A stretch of DNA of 64,000 bases from Linanthus parryae (taxonomy: Eukaryota; Streptophyta; Magnoliopsida; Ericales; Polemoniaceae), in the NCBI GenBank assembly GCA_023055425.1, contig JALGPY010000035.1, positions 2,099,501 to 2,163,500 of the forward strand, given 5' to 3'. Every line of letters starts with the position of its first letter. Positions within the stretch are counted from its first letter, which is position 1. A program made the translations under genes and the position numbers. Below the pieces are notes generated by a model. That model saw nothing but the letters and a program-made list of their open reading frames with translations. It did no database searches and was not told the DNA's origin. Below are positions 45,321 through 56,106 of the stretch, piece by piece.

Positions 45321-46026
45321 ATGGCTTGAAATTTAATTTGCTTAGTGTATCTCAACTTTGTGACATTGGCAACAAGGTTATCTTTGATAAAGAGAAGTGT
45401 GTGGTGCAAAATGAGAAATCAGGCAATTGCATTCTCACAACCTCTACATCAAACAATGTTTATACTTTTCAGACTAACAAAGTTGCAGGTAAAATCTTAA
45501 AGTGTCTCAAGGCCATGAAAGAGGATTCAAAGCTTTGGCACAGAAAGCTTGGTCACATTAGCTTGCATACCTTGAACAAGTTGATCTCCAAATATCAGGT
45601 AAGAGGATTACCATCTATCAACTTTAAAGATGATGAAGTATGCAAAGCTTGTGCTCAGGGTAAGCAGACCAGAAGCTCTTTCAAGCCAAAGAAATTTTTA
45701 AGTGCTACTAGACATATTGAATTACTTCATATGGATCTCTATTGTCCTATGAGAACTCCAACTCCAAAAGAACTACTCAACAGAATGGAGTTGTTGAAAG
45801 AAAGAACACGACTCTTGAAGATATGTCAAGAACAATGCTTATAGAAAATAAGCTGCCAAAACACTATTGGGAAAAAGCTGTGAATAGAGAAAATTACATT
45901 TTGAACAGGTGCTTGATCATACCTATCTTGAAGAAGAATCCCTATGAAATTTTCAAAGGGAGGAAGCCAAACATCTCATACTTCAAACCCTTTGGTTTCA
46001 CATGCTATGTCCACAAACAATTGTAA
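45321..46026 (+). pseudogene. E integrase with deleted catalytic core
   Basis: The zinc module is intact: LWHRKLGHISLHTLN and CKACAQGKQ (45535-45670), then HIELLHMDLYCPMRT (first Asp). The sequence then jumps directly to TTQQNGVVERKN (45760-45800), which carries the Glu, in another frame. The segment with the second Asp is deleted. The C-terminal part (45742-46026) ends FGFTCYVHKQ. No integration activity is possible from this copy. Confidence 0.88.
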
Positions 46027-46936
46027 GGACAACTTGGGTAAGTTTGATGCAAGAAGTGATGAAGTGAAAGTTTTGAAGATTTGAATCTGACAAAGCATGA
46101 ATCAGAAGAAGAAGTTGAAAAGTCACTTGATTTCAAGAAAGGCTCAGAAGGAAACATAAGCCATTTTCAAGACCTTGAAAACAGGTCTCAAGGGCTTGGA
46201 AACAGAAATCAAAGCCTTGACAAGGATGATTAGAAAGATATGAGTGATCAGACTACTACTTCAAGACCAGAGAAGCAATATGGAGAGCCTGAACCCTGGT
46301 CTCCAAGAAAGAGATTCAAATATCTCTCATCTCGTCCAGCTGACAACATCATCTCTGATACAACCACTGGCACACAAACAAGATCACAGTTGAAGAATAT
46401 TTGTGCTTGTAATGCTTTTATTTCTTTTGTAGAACTCAAAACTGTGAAGGAAGCACTACCAGAAGCAGACTGGATTATAGCTATGCAAAGTGAAATCAAT
46501 GAGTTTGAAAGAAACAAGGTGTGGAATCTAGTTCCCCCACCAACAAACTAGTCTGTCATTGGTACCATATGGTTGTTCAGAAAAAAATTGGATGAAAATG
46601 GCAAAGTGATCAGAAACAAAGCAAGGTTAGCTGCTCAAGGTTACAACCAAGAAGAATGTATTGATTATGAGGAAAATTTTGCTCCAATTGCCAGAATTCC
46701 CAAGTCTTATGAGCAGGGAATTTGAAATGAGCATGATGGGAGAGTTGAACTTCTTCCTTGGACTCCAAATACATAAGTTGAAGAAGGGCATCTTTCTACA
46801 TCAAAGCAAGTACACTGGGGACTTGTTGAACAAATACAGTATGACTCAATCCAAAGAAATCAAGACTCCTATGAGCTCTACACAGTCCTTAGAAAAGGAT
46901 GAATCTGGTAAGAGTGTCAATGAAAAAGATTATTGA
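46027..46936 (+). pseudogene. E reverse transcriptase with deleted core
   Basis: The linker 46080-46240 contains three tandem palindrome-derived units encoding FQDLEN, SQGLGN and NQSLDK. The RT start lies in 46240-46551 (ALPEADWIIAMQSEINEFER), then [27 protein letters not shown]. It then jumps to [19 protein letters not shown] (about 46715), so the segment with the catalytic YVDD is deleted. The following piece (46661-46936) ends TPMSSTQSLEKDESGKS. Confidence 0.88.
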
Positions 46937-47398
46937 GATGCTGACTTTGCAGGGTACAAAGTTGATAGGAAAAGCACTTCAGGAACTTGAAAATTCATTG
47001 GATCCTCCTTGATTAGTTGCCACTCCAAGAAACAAAACTCAGTTTTTTTATCAACAGCTGAAGCTGAATACATATTTGCTGGAGCATGTTGTTCACAAGT
47101 GTTATGGATTGCTGAACAGTTGAGAGATCTTGGACATGATTTCAGATGTATACCCATAAAATGTGACAACACGAGTGCAATATTAATTACAAAGAATCCA
47201 TTTCAGCATTCAAGAACAAAGCCTATTGATGTCAGACACCATTTCATCAGAGATCATGCTGAGAAAGGTGATATTGTTCTTGAAGTTGTTTCTACTAACA
47301 TGCAACTTGCATATATCTTCACTAAACCATTGCCATATGAAAGATTTTCAGCTCTAAGGATGGAATTAGGGATGCTAAATAAAGATGCATTAGTTTAG
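46937..47398 (+). pseudogene. E RNase H (partial)
   Basis: A third deletion near 46935 joins the RT thumb to DADFAGYKVDRKSTSG (first acid). The open piece 47009-47398 reads LSTAEAEYIFAGACCSQVLW (Glu), then CDNTSAILITKNP (Asp), RTKPIDVRHHFIRDH and YIFTKPLPYERF, the complete C-terminal half of a SIRE-type RNase H with its stop at 47396, followed at once by the purine tract GGGGGAGCATCAGG. Confidence 0.88.
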
Positions 47399-47854
47399 GG
47401 GGAGCATCAGGTAAGGAAGGTAAGTTTATTATGTGTTTCAAAGACTTGAACTGATTTCAAAGCCTCGAAAATCTTTTCTAAGATTTGATTCTATTTGTTT
47501 CAGTATAACAGCTTTTCAAGACCTTGAATTTATTTTCAAAGCCTTGAAAATAAGTCTGAAAACTGTTTAGTCAATAATTCTTGGATCATTCAGTATTGCG
47601 TGCCATCTTTGTAGATATTTGCTCAATATTACCCCTACCATTTTGAAAATTCTTTTTCTGCCAAATATAGTATTAAATTATTTATTTCCAACGGCTTCAA
47701 AGATTCGAATCTTCTCTGATCATTACAGATCTCTTGAAATCAGAGAAATATTGCAGTTTCCTTCTTAAACTCTAACTCTTTCAGTATTTATCTTCTTCTA
47801 TTCTCCTTCATCCCGTATCATTCTTACCTCTCTCTATTCTTCTCAGAAACCCTA
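47399..47854 (+). other. E spacer between pol and ORF3
   Basis: Non-coding. Starts with a purine tract (47398-47412) and has further palindrome-like copies at about 47438, 47455, 47515 and 47537. ORF3 begins at 47855. Confidence 0.6.
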
Positions 47855-49590
47855 ATGGGCACTAGAAGAATCTCTGAGAGAATCAAGATGGCCGGTGGTT
47901 CAAAACCTAGTTGTGAGAAGAAGAGAAATACAGCTGAGAATGAAGTTCAAACAATCAGTGGGGATTCAATTTCCAGGACTCCCAGTGCAGAAGCTGTTGC
48001 AGAACTTCCTCCACCAAAGAAGAAGAATAAGAAGGATGTGACACCATATTCAGAAAAGAAGAAGAAGAAGAAAGAGAAGGTTGTTGCAGAAAAGAAACCA
48101 GAAACACATATATCAAGCCCCAAGATGTTGAAGAGAAAGAAGAAGTCCTCTCATGCTGAAAAGGGAAAAGAGAAGGTGACAGAGGAAGGACCAGAAGAAA
48201 ATGTGGAGAGAGCCTTGCAGATTTACTCAAAGAACACTGCTCCTGATGAATCTTGGTTCGTCTCAAACACTTCCAAAGGTCAGTGGGTCGATGGTTTTGC
48301 CTTTAGGCCTATTGCTTTTTGTAGCTTGATAAATGTGCCTATGTTGACTGGAATGAATCTTCATTCCATTACTATGTTAAAGAAAAGCTCTTTGTGGTTC
48401 ATGCTAAACCCTCCTGAGCTAGCGTACCCAAGACTTACCAGATTCTTCTATCTCAACATGAATCAACTTAAGAACTCTCCACACTTAGTAATCAAGACTA
48501 GAATTGCTGGTGTTATCAATGGAACTAGATCATGCTGAGTTCGCATCTGTCCTCGGCTGTCCTAAGAGATATGACACACAGAACCATCCTCCCAAAGGTG
48601 AAGTTTTGAAGTTGTCCAAATAAGAATTCTTTCTACCCAATGTCCCTGCCTCATCCAAAAAGTTTACACACTCTGTGTTAAATGTTGAAGCCAAAGTCTA
48701 ATTCACTATCTTGATGAGATGTATCTTTCCAAGGGAACATTCCAAGGAGTTGATCACTGAAAGAGTGCTATACATTATGTATCTGATTATGAATGGGTAT
48801 TACATTGATCTTCAAAAGCTTGTAATGGAACACATTCTGTTTAGCCAAACAGATCAGAGAAAGCATCATTTGCCTTATGCAAACTTGCTCACTCTGTTCT
48901 TCCAACACCTTGAAATTCCAACTGCTGGTTAAGAGTCCATCTCCCCTGGGATTTAGTTTCTTAAGGAGAGAGCTTTTGAGAAGATTGGAGTGGTGAAGAC
49001 CTAGGCAAAAATTTGGAAGTTGTATTCAGATTTGACATAAGAAGAGCTGAATGCATTGAAGTTTCTTAAGCCCAAAAACCTTGACCCCTACTTCAAGCCA
49101 GACCTCTCGGCCTCCTGATTTGTCTTCAGTTATTCAGAGACTCAATGGTTTAGACATGGACACTAGTGAAATCAAAGAGAATCAGCATGGTTTTGAGACT
49201 AATCTTAGGCAGGTGAGGTGCATGGTTGAGACTATCTTCAGAAACATAACAGTGTTTGATGTCCCTGAGGATGAAGAAGGTGTCAAGAAAGATGGTTCCG
49301 AAAAGAACTTGCCTAGTGAATATTCCAACCAGGAAGAGGCTGGCTGCTCAAGACAAGGATAAAGGAAAGCAGGTGTTAGTTGAACAAGCTGCTCAAGAAG
49401 CAGATGAAGTAGACAATCTTGATTTAGATGCCTCGTTGATAAACCTGAATAAGAATAAATCCCCAAAGGTTTCTACTGATTACAAGGCTAAAGATGAGAC
49501 TGCTGGTATGAATGCAGAGGATGAATAAGAACAGGACAATGATGAAGACAGTGAGGAAGAAGAAGAAGATCAGGAAGGAGAGGAAGACCC
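47855..49590 (+). pseudogene. E ORF3, extra ORF after pol
   Basis: The open piece 47855-48538 (227 residues) starts MGTRRISERIKMAGG, has a Lys-rich low-complexity zone (KKKKKKEK near residue 70), then a WVDGFAFRPIAFC segment and RTRIAGVIN-like end, resembling the 'putative plant transposon protein' domain often found in plant retroelement extra ORFs. Frame changes follow. Further pieces are 48711-48932, 49081-49362 and 49256-49528, ending in a very acidic tail (DEDSEEEEEDQEGEED, about 49537-49587). In SIRE elements this position holds the so-called envelope-like ORF; no transmembrane segment is evident here. Function is unknown. Confidence 0.7.
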
Positions 49591-49928
49591 AACCCCATTA
49601 ACTCTTGCCTATTCTTTCTTTCCCACTTCTTTTAAAATTTATTTTCTAAATTTTCCAAAGACGCTGATCCAACATATTCTCATTCTTTTTTGATGAAACT
49701 CAAAAAGGGGGAGAAATATGAGGTTGTTTTAATGTTTTAGTGACCTATCTTTTTGGTCAGTAGGATTATTTGAACTTATTTGTCTTTCTGCTTCAGTTTA
49801 CTATTGAATAAGTTGGATCTTTTTGGAACCAATGTGTTACTACTATTTGAAATGTGTGCTAATCCTTATTTTTGGCAGAAACTAAGATTTGAATAGATTG
49901 AGGTTTTGCCTTTCATCAAGTGGGAGAT
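49591..49928 (+). other. E 3' untranslated region and polypurine tract
   Basis: Contains AAAAAGGGGGAGAAATATGAGG (about 49708-49729), a purine tract typical of SIRE elements, and the LTR-adjacent TCAAGTGGGAGAT (49916-49928) from which the 3' LTR starts. No open frame. Confidence 0.7.
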
Positions 49929-51226
49929 TGTAAGTTCACAGGTTTCATAAGCTATTTCAAGGCCTTGAAACAATTTTTAAAGCCTTGAATCAAGTTTCAC
50001 CGGCTTGGAATAGCAGAGCTATTTCAAGGCCTTGAAACAGGATACAAAGCCTTGAAACTGTCTCACATGTATGAATATTCTAAGGGGGAGTTTCTCTAAA
50101 ATCTTCTGATCTGATTCTACCTCTCTCACCCCTATTCTTTATCTGTTATTATTTGATTATGAAAGAAAACGAATTTGTTACATCTAACACCATTTAATCC
50201 ATCTGTTTAGTTTTACAGGGAAATAATATTTTCTAGTTTGCAGGATTGGTTTCCTAATCCGGATTTTATAGGAAAGGAAACTTGGAGAGAATGTGATTTT
50301 GTGATGAATCAAACACCCTTGACAGCTTTTCAATTTGTTTAAAGACAAGATCAGATCAATATCTCAGAAGATTATGATCAACTATCCGTTGGAGAAGGCT
50401 GTTAAAAGAGTCAAAGCTGCTGCCTACAAAACAAGAAATTTGTCGCTAAAAATATGCAAAGATTTGCAGAGCTCTAAGCTGTATAAATAGAGATTATTTT
50501 GAAGAAACAACACACAAAACTCAACGGGAAAAAAGAGGGACACATTTCAGGATTGAAAAGAATCAAAGAAGCACATCATTCTCACAATCCAACTCACAGA
50601 AGATCACTGCATTTTTCAGTGCAGTTTTTACACCTCCAGTGTTCTTCAGACTTGTACTCCATTTGTATGTCATTCTTATACTACTTCTTACTCTCATTCT
50701 CAAGGATTTTTCAAAGTGAACAATGGAAAATTCTTAGTTAATCAGTTAGCTAGAGTAGGTACTAGATAGGTTAGAGAGAACCACAAGCTGTAACAGATTA
50801 AGGCATATCACTGTGCTCGAGATCTAGGGCTCAGCTTTTGATTAATAAGAATTGTGTTGAAAATCGTGTAGGGAGAAGATCCCTGAGGTAGAGACGAAGG
50901 TCCAAGTGGACTGAACTTTATGAATCATGTGTCTCTTTCATTTAAATTTTCTTTTGCATACTTTGTTTTTTGCAGCATTTAAACTAGTCTATTTTCAAGG
51001 GTTTGAAACTCCTTTCAAGGCCTTGAAAAAGAATTTTTTGTTTTCTTTCAAATTGTATTTTATTCCAAAGGCTTGAAACTGTTTTCAAGGCTTTGAACTT
51101 TATTAATCTTCACAAAAACTCTTATCTTCAACAAGTTTTGCAAAAAGTTGGCACACTCTATTCAACTACCCCCCCCCCCCTTCTAGAGTATCTATTTTAT
51201 ATTTCTACCTGCATACTCTCCTTTCA
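49929..51226 (+). repeat. 3' LTR of E, 1298 bp
   Basis: TGTAAGTTCACAGG to CTCTCCTTTCA. It holds three perfect 16-bp palindromes TTTCAAGGCCTTGAAA (49955-49970, 50022-50037, 51013-51028) plus variants, a TATA box at 50482-50490 and a C tract at 51169-51180. Confidence 0.9.
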
Positions 51227-51430
51227 GCTTGCATAAGCATAGGATCGAGAAACTATGGATTGGATATACGAGTGTGAATTTTATGTCTCTTCTCTTCTAC
51301 AAGTTTTGCAAGAAGTTGGCAAACTCTATTCAACACCTCCCCCCCCCCCCCCGCCCCTTCTAGAGTATATTTGTTATATTTCTACCTGCATACTGTCCTT
51401 TCAGCTTCCATAAGCATATTCCCAAGATTG
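51101..51430 (+). repeat. Tandem duplication across the E/D junction
   Basis: The last ~120 bp of LTR E together with the adjacent D sequence (GCTTGCATAAGCATA, then GAGAAACTATGGATTGGATA) occur twice: LTR end at 51101-51226 and 51290-51405, D flank at 51227-51289 and 51406 onward. The second copy has a 14-C tract (51339-51352). The duplication therefore post-dates the insertion of E. Confidence 0.8.
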
Positions 51431-51588
51431 AGAAACTATGGATTGGATATACGAGTGTGACTATTATGTCTCGTGTCCAATCCGGATATAGACACAAAGG
51501 GATAACGCAATATGTGATATTGGGCACAAGGTTTGTCGGGATCACTGACTTATTTCTATTATTTGGGTGGAATGGATGTGTTGCTAGA
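51227..51588 (+). repeat. 3' LTR of copia D, second piece
   Basis: Resumes the D LTR after E, including the duplicated patch, and runs to GGATGTGTTGCTAGA. Ctaga (51584-51588) is the left target duplication of F. The uninterrupted 5' LTR of D reads TTGCTAGACACCGCTCC at this point. Confidence 0.83.
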
Positions 51589-53422
51589 TGATAAATCTTT
51601 ATTAGAGTTATATTTCTTGCATACTTTATATCGTTTTGCGTGATTACCGGGTTGAAATGTGAGTTTTACACTTTGAATGTTGAGAAAACGTAGAAAGTTG
51701 AGCTTTTAGAACTTTATTGTTAATCCGGGCGTTTCGATGCATATTTTGATGTTATTCGTCAAATATAATCGCTTGGTATGGTTGTTCATGTTTCCTTGAT
51801 AGGAACGGATGCTAAACGATGACGAGGAGGCATGAAAAAAACTTCGGAAACAAAGCAAACTGAAGAGGAAGCAAGAGAAGCAAAGTTAAAAGAACAAAAG
51901 TGAACAATCTCCACTATTTTGATTGTATCTCGAGTTCTAAAATACATTTTGGAGTGATACCAGTGGAAATTAAAGTAGACTCAAAGATCTTTCCAACGAT
52001 AGGTCACGGAGCTAAAATGGAGATCGGAAGAGAAAGATATAGTCCGTCAAAGAGGATGCAAATCTGAGAAAAAGAGGTTGTTAAATTGTACGAACAAGAA
52101 AGTTGTTCGTGTGAACAGAGAGTAACAGTCTGTTCACACGAACATAAAGTTGTTCTCAGGAACAAGGAACAAAAAGCTGTTCGCACGAATAGAACGTTGT
52201 TCGCACGAACAAGGAACAAAAAGCTGTTCGCACGAACAGTCGTTTGTTCGCACGAACAGAGAGCGCCAGCGCGGATTTTTGGGGCTGTTTTGCTATTTTT
52301 GAAAGTTCGAAGACTCCAGACCCAATCTAACATAGAGGGACGACTTTGGAGGAGTATTCACGCATGTTTGGAGTGGAAAAAAAGGGAGGATGCCAAGGAG
52401 GAAGACAGGGACGAAGAGAACACAAAAGCCACCATTGGAGAGCTAGGTTTTTTATTTTCTTCATCTTCTCTCTCAGTCTTGTATGGAGAAACTTGTAAGC
52501 TTTGTTTGGTTGATTAATGTTAGCTAAATTCCATTGCTAGGCATCTCTATGAGAGCCTAGGGTTATGTAGACGGATTATTTCTCGGATTCAAGTCTTTGT
52601 TTCATGCCTATGTCTTTGATTCAATTAATAGTTGTTAGTTTCATGATCTAATTGATGATTCTAGTCTATTGACACGACTAGTGTAGGATTTTATTGTTAT
52701 TGAAGCTAGGTTTTGTTCTTGAATCATTTTCTTACTTAAAGTTAATATCGTTCTAAGTCAATTGTTCACGTGCTACACTTAATTATTAGTTTTGAAGGAG
52801 TCATAACCCGCAAATACTACTTAGCTAGAGAATGTGCGACAGTGATTCTAACTAGCTAGGATGAGACGTGTATAACAACCCTGAATCACGGAGACCGAAA
52901 AGGATAAGTGTAATTATTAGCCTAAATTGGGTATATTCGGTAGTATAATTCCGCTGTTTCGTGAAACGGTGGGCCGACAGGACCCGTTATCGTACCAGTA
53001 GATGACCTGCTAGAACGGACCGGTAGACAACATGAGACCGAGAGGAGATTGTAGTTAACCGAGACGTAAAATGACATGAGACCGACAGGATATTGTCATA
53101 GCCTATTACCCGGCTTGATTAGGATAGAATTAACGTGTTATTCAGATAATCCAGAATTTTTCTACAGCCCTAGGTGATCTAGAGATTGCCTAGTTTCTCC
53201 ATATCTATTTCTTAAATAAAAAAAATACAAAAATAATAGCTTAGTTGTTATGTTAATTCATAAAATCAATCAAATCCTTCCTCCTGTACCGGACTCTAAA
53301 TTAAGTAATTAATTAAATAGTATCAAGTCCGTCCTCGTGGGATCGATAACTCGGGGTTGAAATACCACCCCTATATTACTTGACCGTGCGCCTACGTTTA
53401 AACGCGTTAGTAAATCGCGTCA
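51589..53422 (+). repeat. 5' LTR of F, 1834 bp
   Basis: TGATAAATCTTTATTAGAG to AAATCGCGTCA. It contains the GTTCGCACGAAC palindrome cluster (52105-52260). A 143-residue open frame at 52086-52517 is an artefact of that repeat and is not accepted as a gene. Confidence 0.9.
52105..52260. repeat. GTTCG-CA-CGAAC palindrome cluster, F 5' LTR
   Basis: About seven dyads in 156 bp, e.g. TGTTCGCACGAACA (6-bp arms around CA). The first two members together form a perfect 14-bp stem (52105-52118 with 52130-52143, 11-base loop). A matching cluster occurs in the 3' LTR at about 56630-56775. Confidence 0.85.
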
Positions 53423-53428
53423 AGTTTT

Positions 53429-53445
53429 TGGCGCCGTTGCCGGGG
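53429..53445 (+). other. Primer-binding site of F (tRNA-Asp)
   Basis: TGGCGCCGTTGCCGGGG, six bases after the LTR end. It equals the complement of the 3' end of plant Asp tRNA (CCCCGGCAACGGCGCCA). Confidence 0.9.
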
Positions 53446-53586
53446 CCGGTTGTAGATTATTTAGTTAGGAATTAGTTAAGATTACTTTTATTTCATTTTA
53501 GTTTTATTTTGTTATATTATCTATCTCTGTGCTTCACGGGTGTCTTGTGAGTTTGTTTTTCAGGAACGCAGGAAGCAAGAGACAAT

Positions 53587-54207
53587 ATGAGCATGTGGAG
53601 CGAAGACTGTTATTTGGGTCCCCCTACTGTTTCCACTGCAAGGGGTAACCATGAAGACGAGGACGCATGCATAACCTTGAGCTACGTATGCGGCATTTGG
53701 CACGACCGTAGAGACTCATGTCGAGTACATGCCCCCCAACTTCATCAGCACCAGGAAGACTCATCAGCGATTATGGCATAACGGCGTAGTATTATGATTG
53801 ACATCGAAGTGTGCGCAAAATTTTTGTCAATAGCGGCACAACTTCCACAAGATGATTCAGCCAAAGGTAGGGAATACGTGAGGGAGATGATGGAGAGGAT
53901 AAAGAAACGAATAGAAAAACTGTCAACAGCAGGGGAATCTAGTATTCAAGAGCCACAAGAGGAGCCCTTGCCATATGAAAACTGCAATGTCCAGGAACCA
54001 TTGGTGGACTCTGCCATTTATGAGGACTCAGACTCTGATTCTGACTGGGGTGGACCTGGGTGCCCAAGATGGAAAGATATGTCGTATTGCGAGCCAAGAC
54101 CGCAGGCGCCCTCACTTCCTTGGAATGAATGGGAAGAAACCGACATTGGAAGCCTATGTTGTCCTGATGATGAAGCTGATAAAGCACTTGGGCCCATATC
54201 GGTTTAG
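53587..54207 (+). CDS. Acidic ORF pair of element F, function unknown
   Basis: Two open frames, 53587-53781 (64 residues, MSMWSEDCYLG start) and 53794-54207 (137 residues, MIDIEVCAKFLS start), separated by 12 bases. The second has a helical, charged segment (GREYVREMMERIKKRIEKL), then an acidic Ser/Asp run (DSDSDSDWGG) and several Trp/Cys/Pro residues. A possible continuation after a stop reads EEFSVSHVNQVCDELERL. No gag zinc knuckle, protease or RT motif is present. They may be the relic of one protein of the element. The start codons are simply the first ATG of each frame. Confidence 0.4.
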
Positions 54208-56106
54208 GTAAAAGCCCCTACTTATACTTTTGAAGAATTCTCTGTATCTCATGTTAATCAAGTCTGTGATGAGTTGGAAAGACTTCAAGGGATAAAGCAT
54301 CCTCCACCATCCTTTTCAGTTGAGGTAACTGGGGCGGGCTGTTGACCTTAAATTACAAGCGCTGCTTGGGGAGGCAACCCTATGTAGAGTAGGATGCTAT
54401 TTATTTCTTTCTCTATAAATGATTTTGATGGGTGAGAGAGAGTTGCTTTAATACTTTCAATCAATGCGCAGGGACACAGGTACAAAAGACGCTATGGATT
54501 CCCCTTCTTGATGTGCGCGATAGAATGTTGAGTAGACGCATCGGAATCCGGACGTGAGATGAGACTTTTCCGGAAACTGTCAACGGTCCACAAGACCCCT
54601 TCTTGTTGCAGTTTCGCGGCAACAGTGCCCATGTAGGTCCGGGCACCCAGGTACCTCTAACTCTCTCTCTTGTTTCTACGTTTTGAGCCATAATTGTGTA
54701 GATCCACCGCCAACACATTTAAGCGAGGACACCTCGTACTTGATATCTAAATTCGTTGAGCACAACGAAACGCTTAAGTGTGGGGGAGTTTATGTATAAT
54801 TTCACTAGCCATGTCTTTGTTTGCATTGCCTTGTTACATACAATTTTGTGTTCATATTGTGTTGGTTTGTGGTAGGATTGTGTAGTTTATGCGTTTTTTA
54901 GCACTTTTACTTTATTGAGTACCCAACCCAATCGTGTGATTAATCGAGTTGGCAAAAATGCATGTAGAGTCTAGGAAATATGAAGAGAAAAATAGAAAAA
55001 AAAACAAATAGATAAGAAAAAATCCATAAAAATTTAAAAATTTTGAGTTAAGCAATTGATGAAGCTAGAAACCGAAGAGAGTTCAATGAAAGAGTCTCTG
55101 AGAATAGGAAGCACCGTAGTAGGGATGTCTTTAATTCTTAGTATCTCGTGCACCGGTTTCACGAACGGAAGTCCCGAGTATTAAGGGGAAAGTGGAAAGT
55201 AGATGTCGGGCATACCTTTAATTCCTATATTGTGCTAGGAGGATTTAGTCTTAAGGGGTTGAATAGTCTGTTTCGAGTGGAAACTTGTGGCCTCTTGAAA
55301 TCAGGGGTGGACCTTCGTGTAGAGTCGGTTCTATGTGGTATGAGTCTTTGGCCTAAGCGAAGTCGGGGAACGTACACCACCATCCCTTAAGACGGTTTCA
55401 AGAGCTAACCGAAAAAGCCCACACTTAGTTTCTCTAAATGCACGATTGAAAAAAAACTAGAAGAGAATGAAAAAAAATGAATCAAAATCTTCTCGTGGAT
55501 TAGATACAGTGAAACCTAATGTGCCTCCATTCACGTGGAGAATTTGGATTCAATCCAATTAGAGCAACTAGGGAAAATTAATTCAAGTCGTATTACACGG
55601 AGTTGTGTCTCCCGTCACTGGGACAACTTGCATTCAATGCAATAGCGGCTAAGAGGGTCTGAAAACCTTAAATAACTTGGCGATGAAAGACTATCTTAGA
55701 ATTTGGGATGCCTTCTCCTCTGAGCTAAAGGACATGCCCAAGTCTTGGATTGTTTATGGTGGATGTTTGGGGACCCCTTAGTGAAATTGTGCGTATGATC
55801 ATCTTATCTCAATTTCTTGCTATTGGTTGTGAAATTTCGAAAAAGACTTGTGAGAACTTGATGATTTTGGTTAGTGATAGCGAGATTGCCCAATCTCTAA
55901 TGAAAAAGAAAAAAGAAAGGTTGTAATGTTTAAATATTTGCATTGTGAAATAATCGAGTTGCATTTTATAGAGCATGTAGATTTCATTGGGTGTGTGTGT
56001 TGTGTGTGTCACATGGCTAGTGTAATTGTATGCCATTCGGTGGATTAAAACGTAGTGTGAGGATTGATTTTACTCGGGATGCGCAAAAGGGTAGTGTGGG
56101 GCAATT
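54208..56106 (+). other. Non-coding internal region of F
   Basis: No long open frame. Features: an internal purine tract AAGTGTGGGGGAG (54776-54788), which resembles the LTR-adjacent tract GGGTAGTGTGGGGC (56090-56103), and the dyad GAGATTGCCCAATCTC (55882-55897) shared with element G. The LTR-adjacent tract is the likely polypurine primer. Confidence 0.65.

Larger units (their letters stand above)
41937..51226 (+). mobile_element. Ty1/copia element E (SIRE/Maximus-like)
   Basis: Two 1298-bp LTRs (41937-43234, 49929-51226) flank a primer site, SIRE-type gag, protease, remnants of integrase, RT and RNase H, and an extra ORF region after pol (47855 on), a hallmark of the SIRE/Maximus lineage. 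Three internal deletions remove the catalytic cores. It is inserted in the 3' LTR of D; the flanks share only GCT clearly, so the target duplication is unclear. Numerous copies of a TTTCAAGGCCTTGAAA-like palindrome lie throughout it. Confidence 0.88.

Noticed and set aside
52086..52517. 143-residue open frame with NKEQK-type repeats
   Set aside because: It is produced by the palindrome cluster of the F LTR; frames on both strands read the same repeat and the 3' LTR copy is broken.
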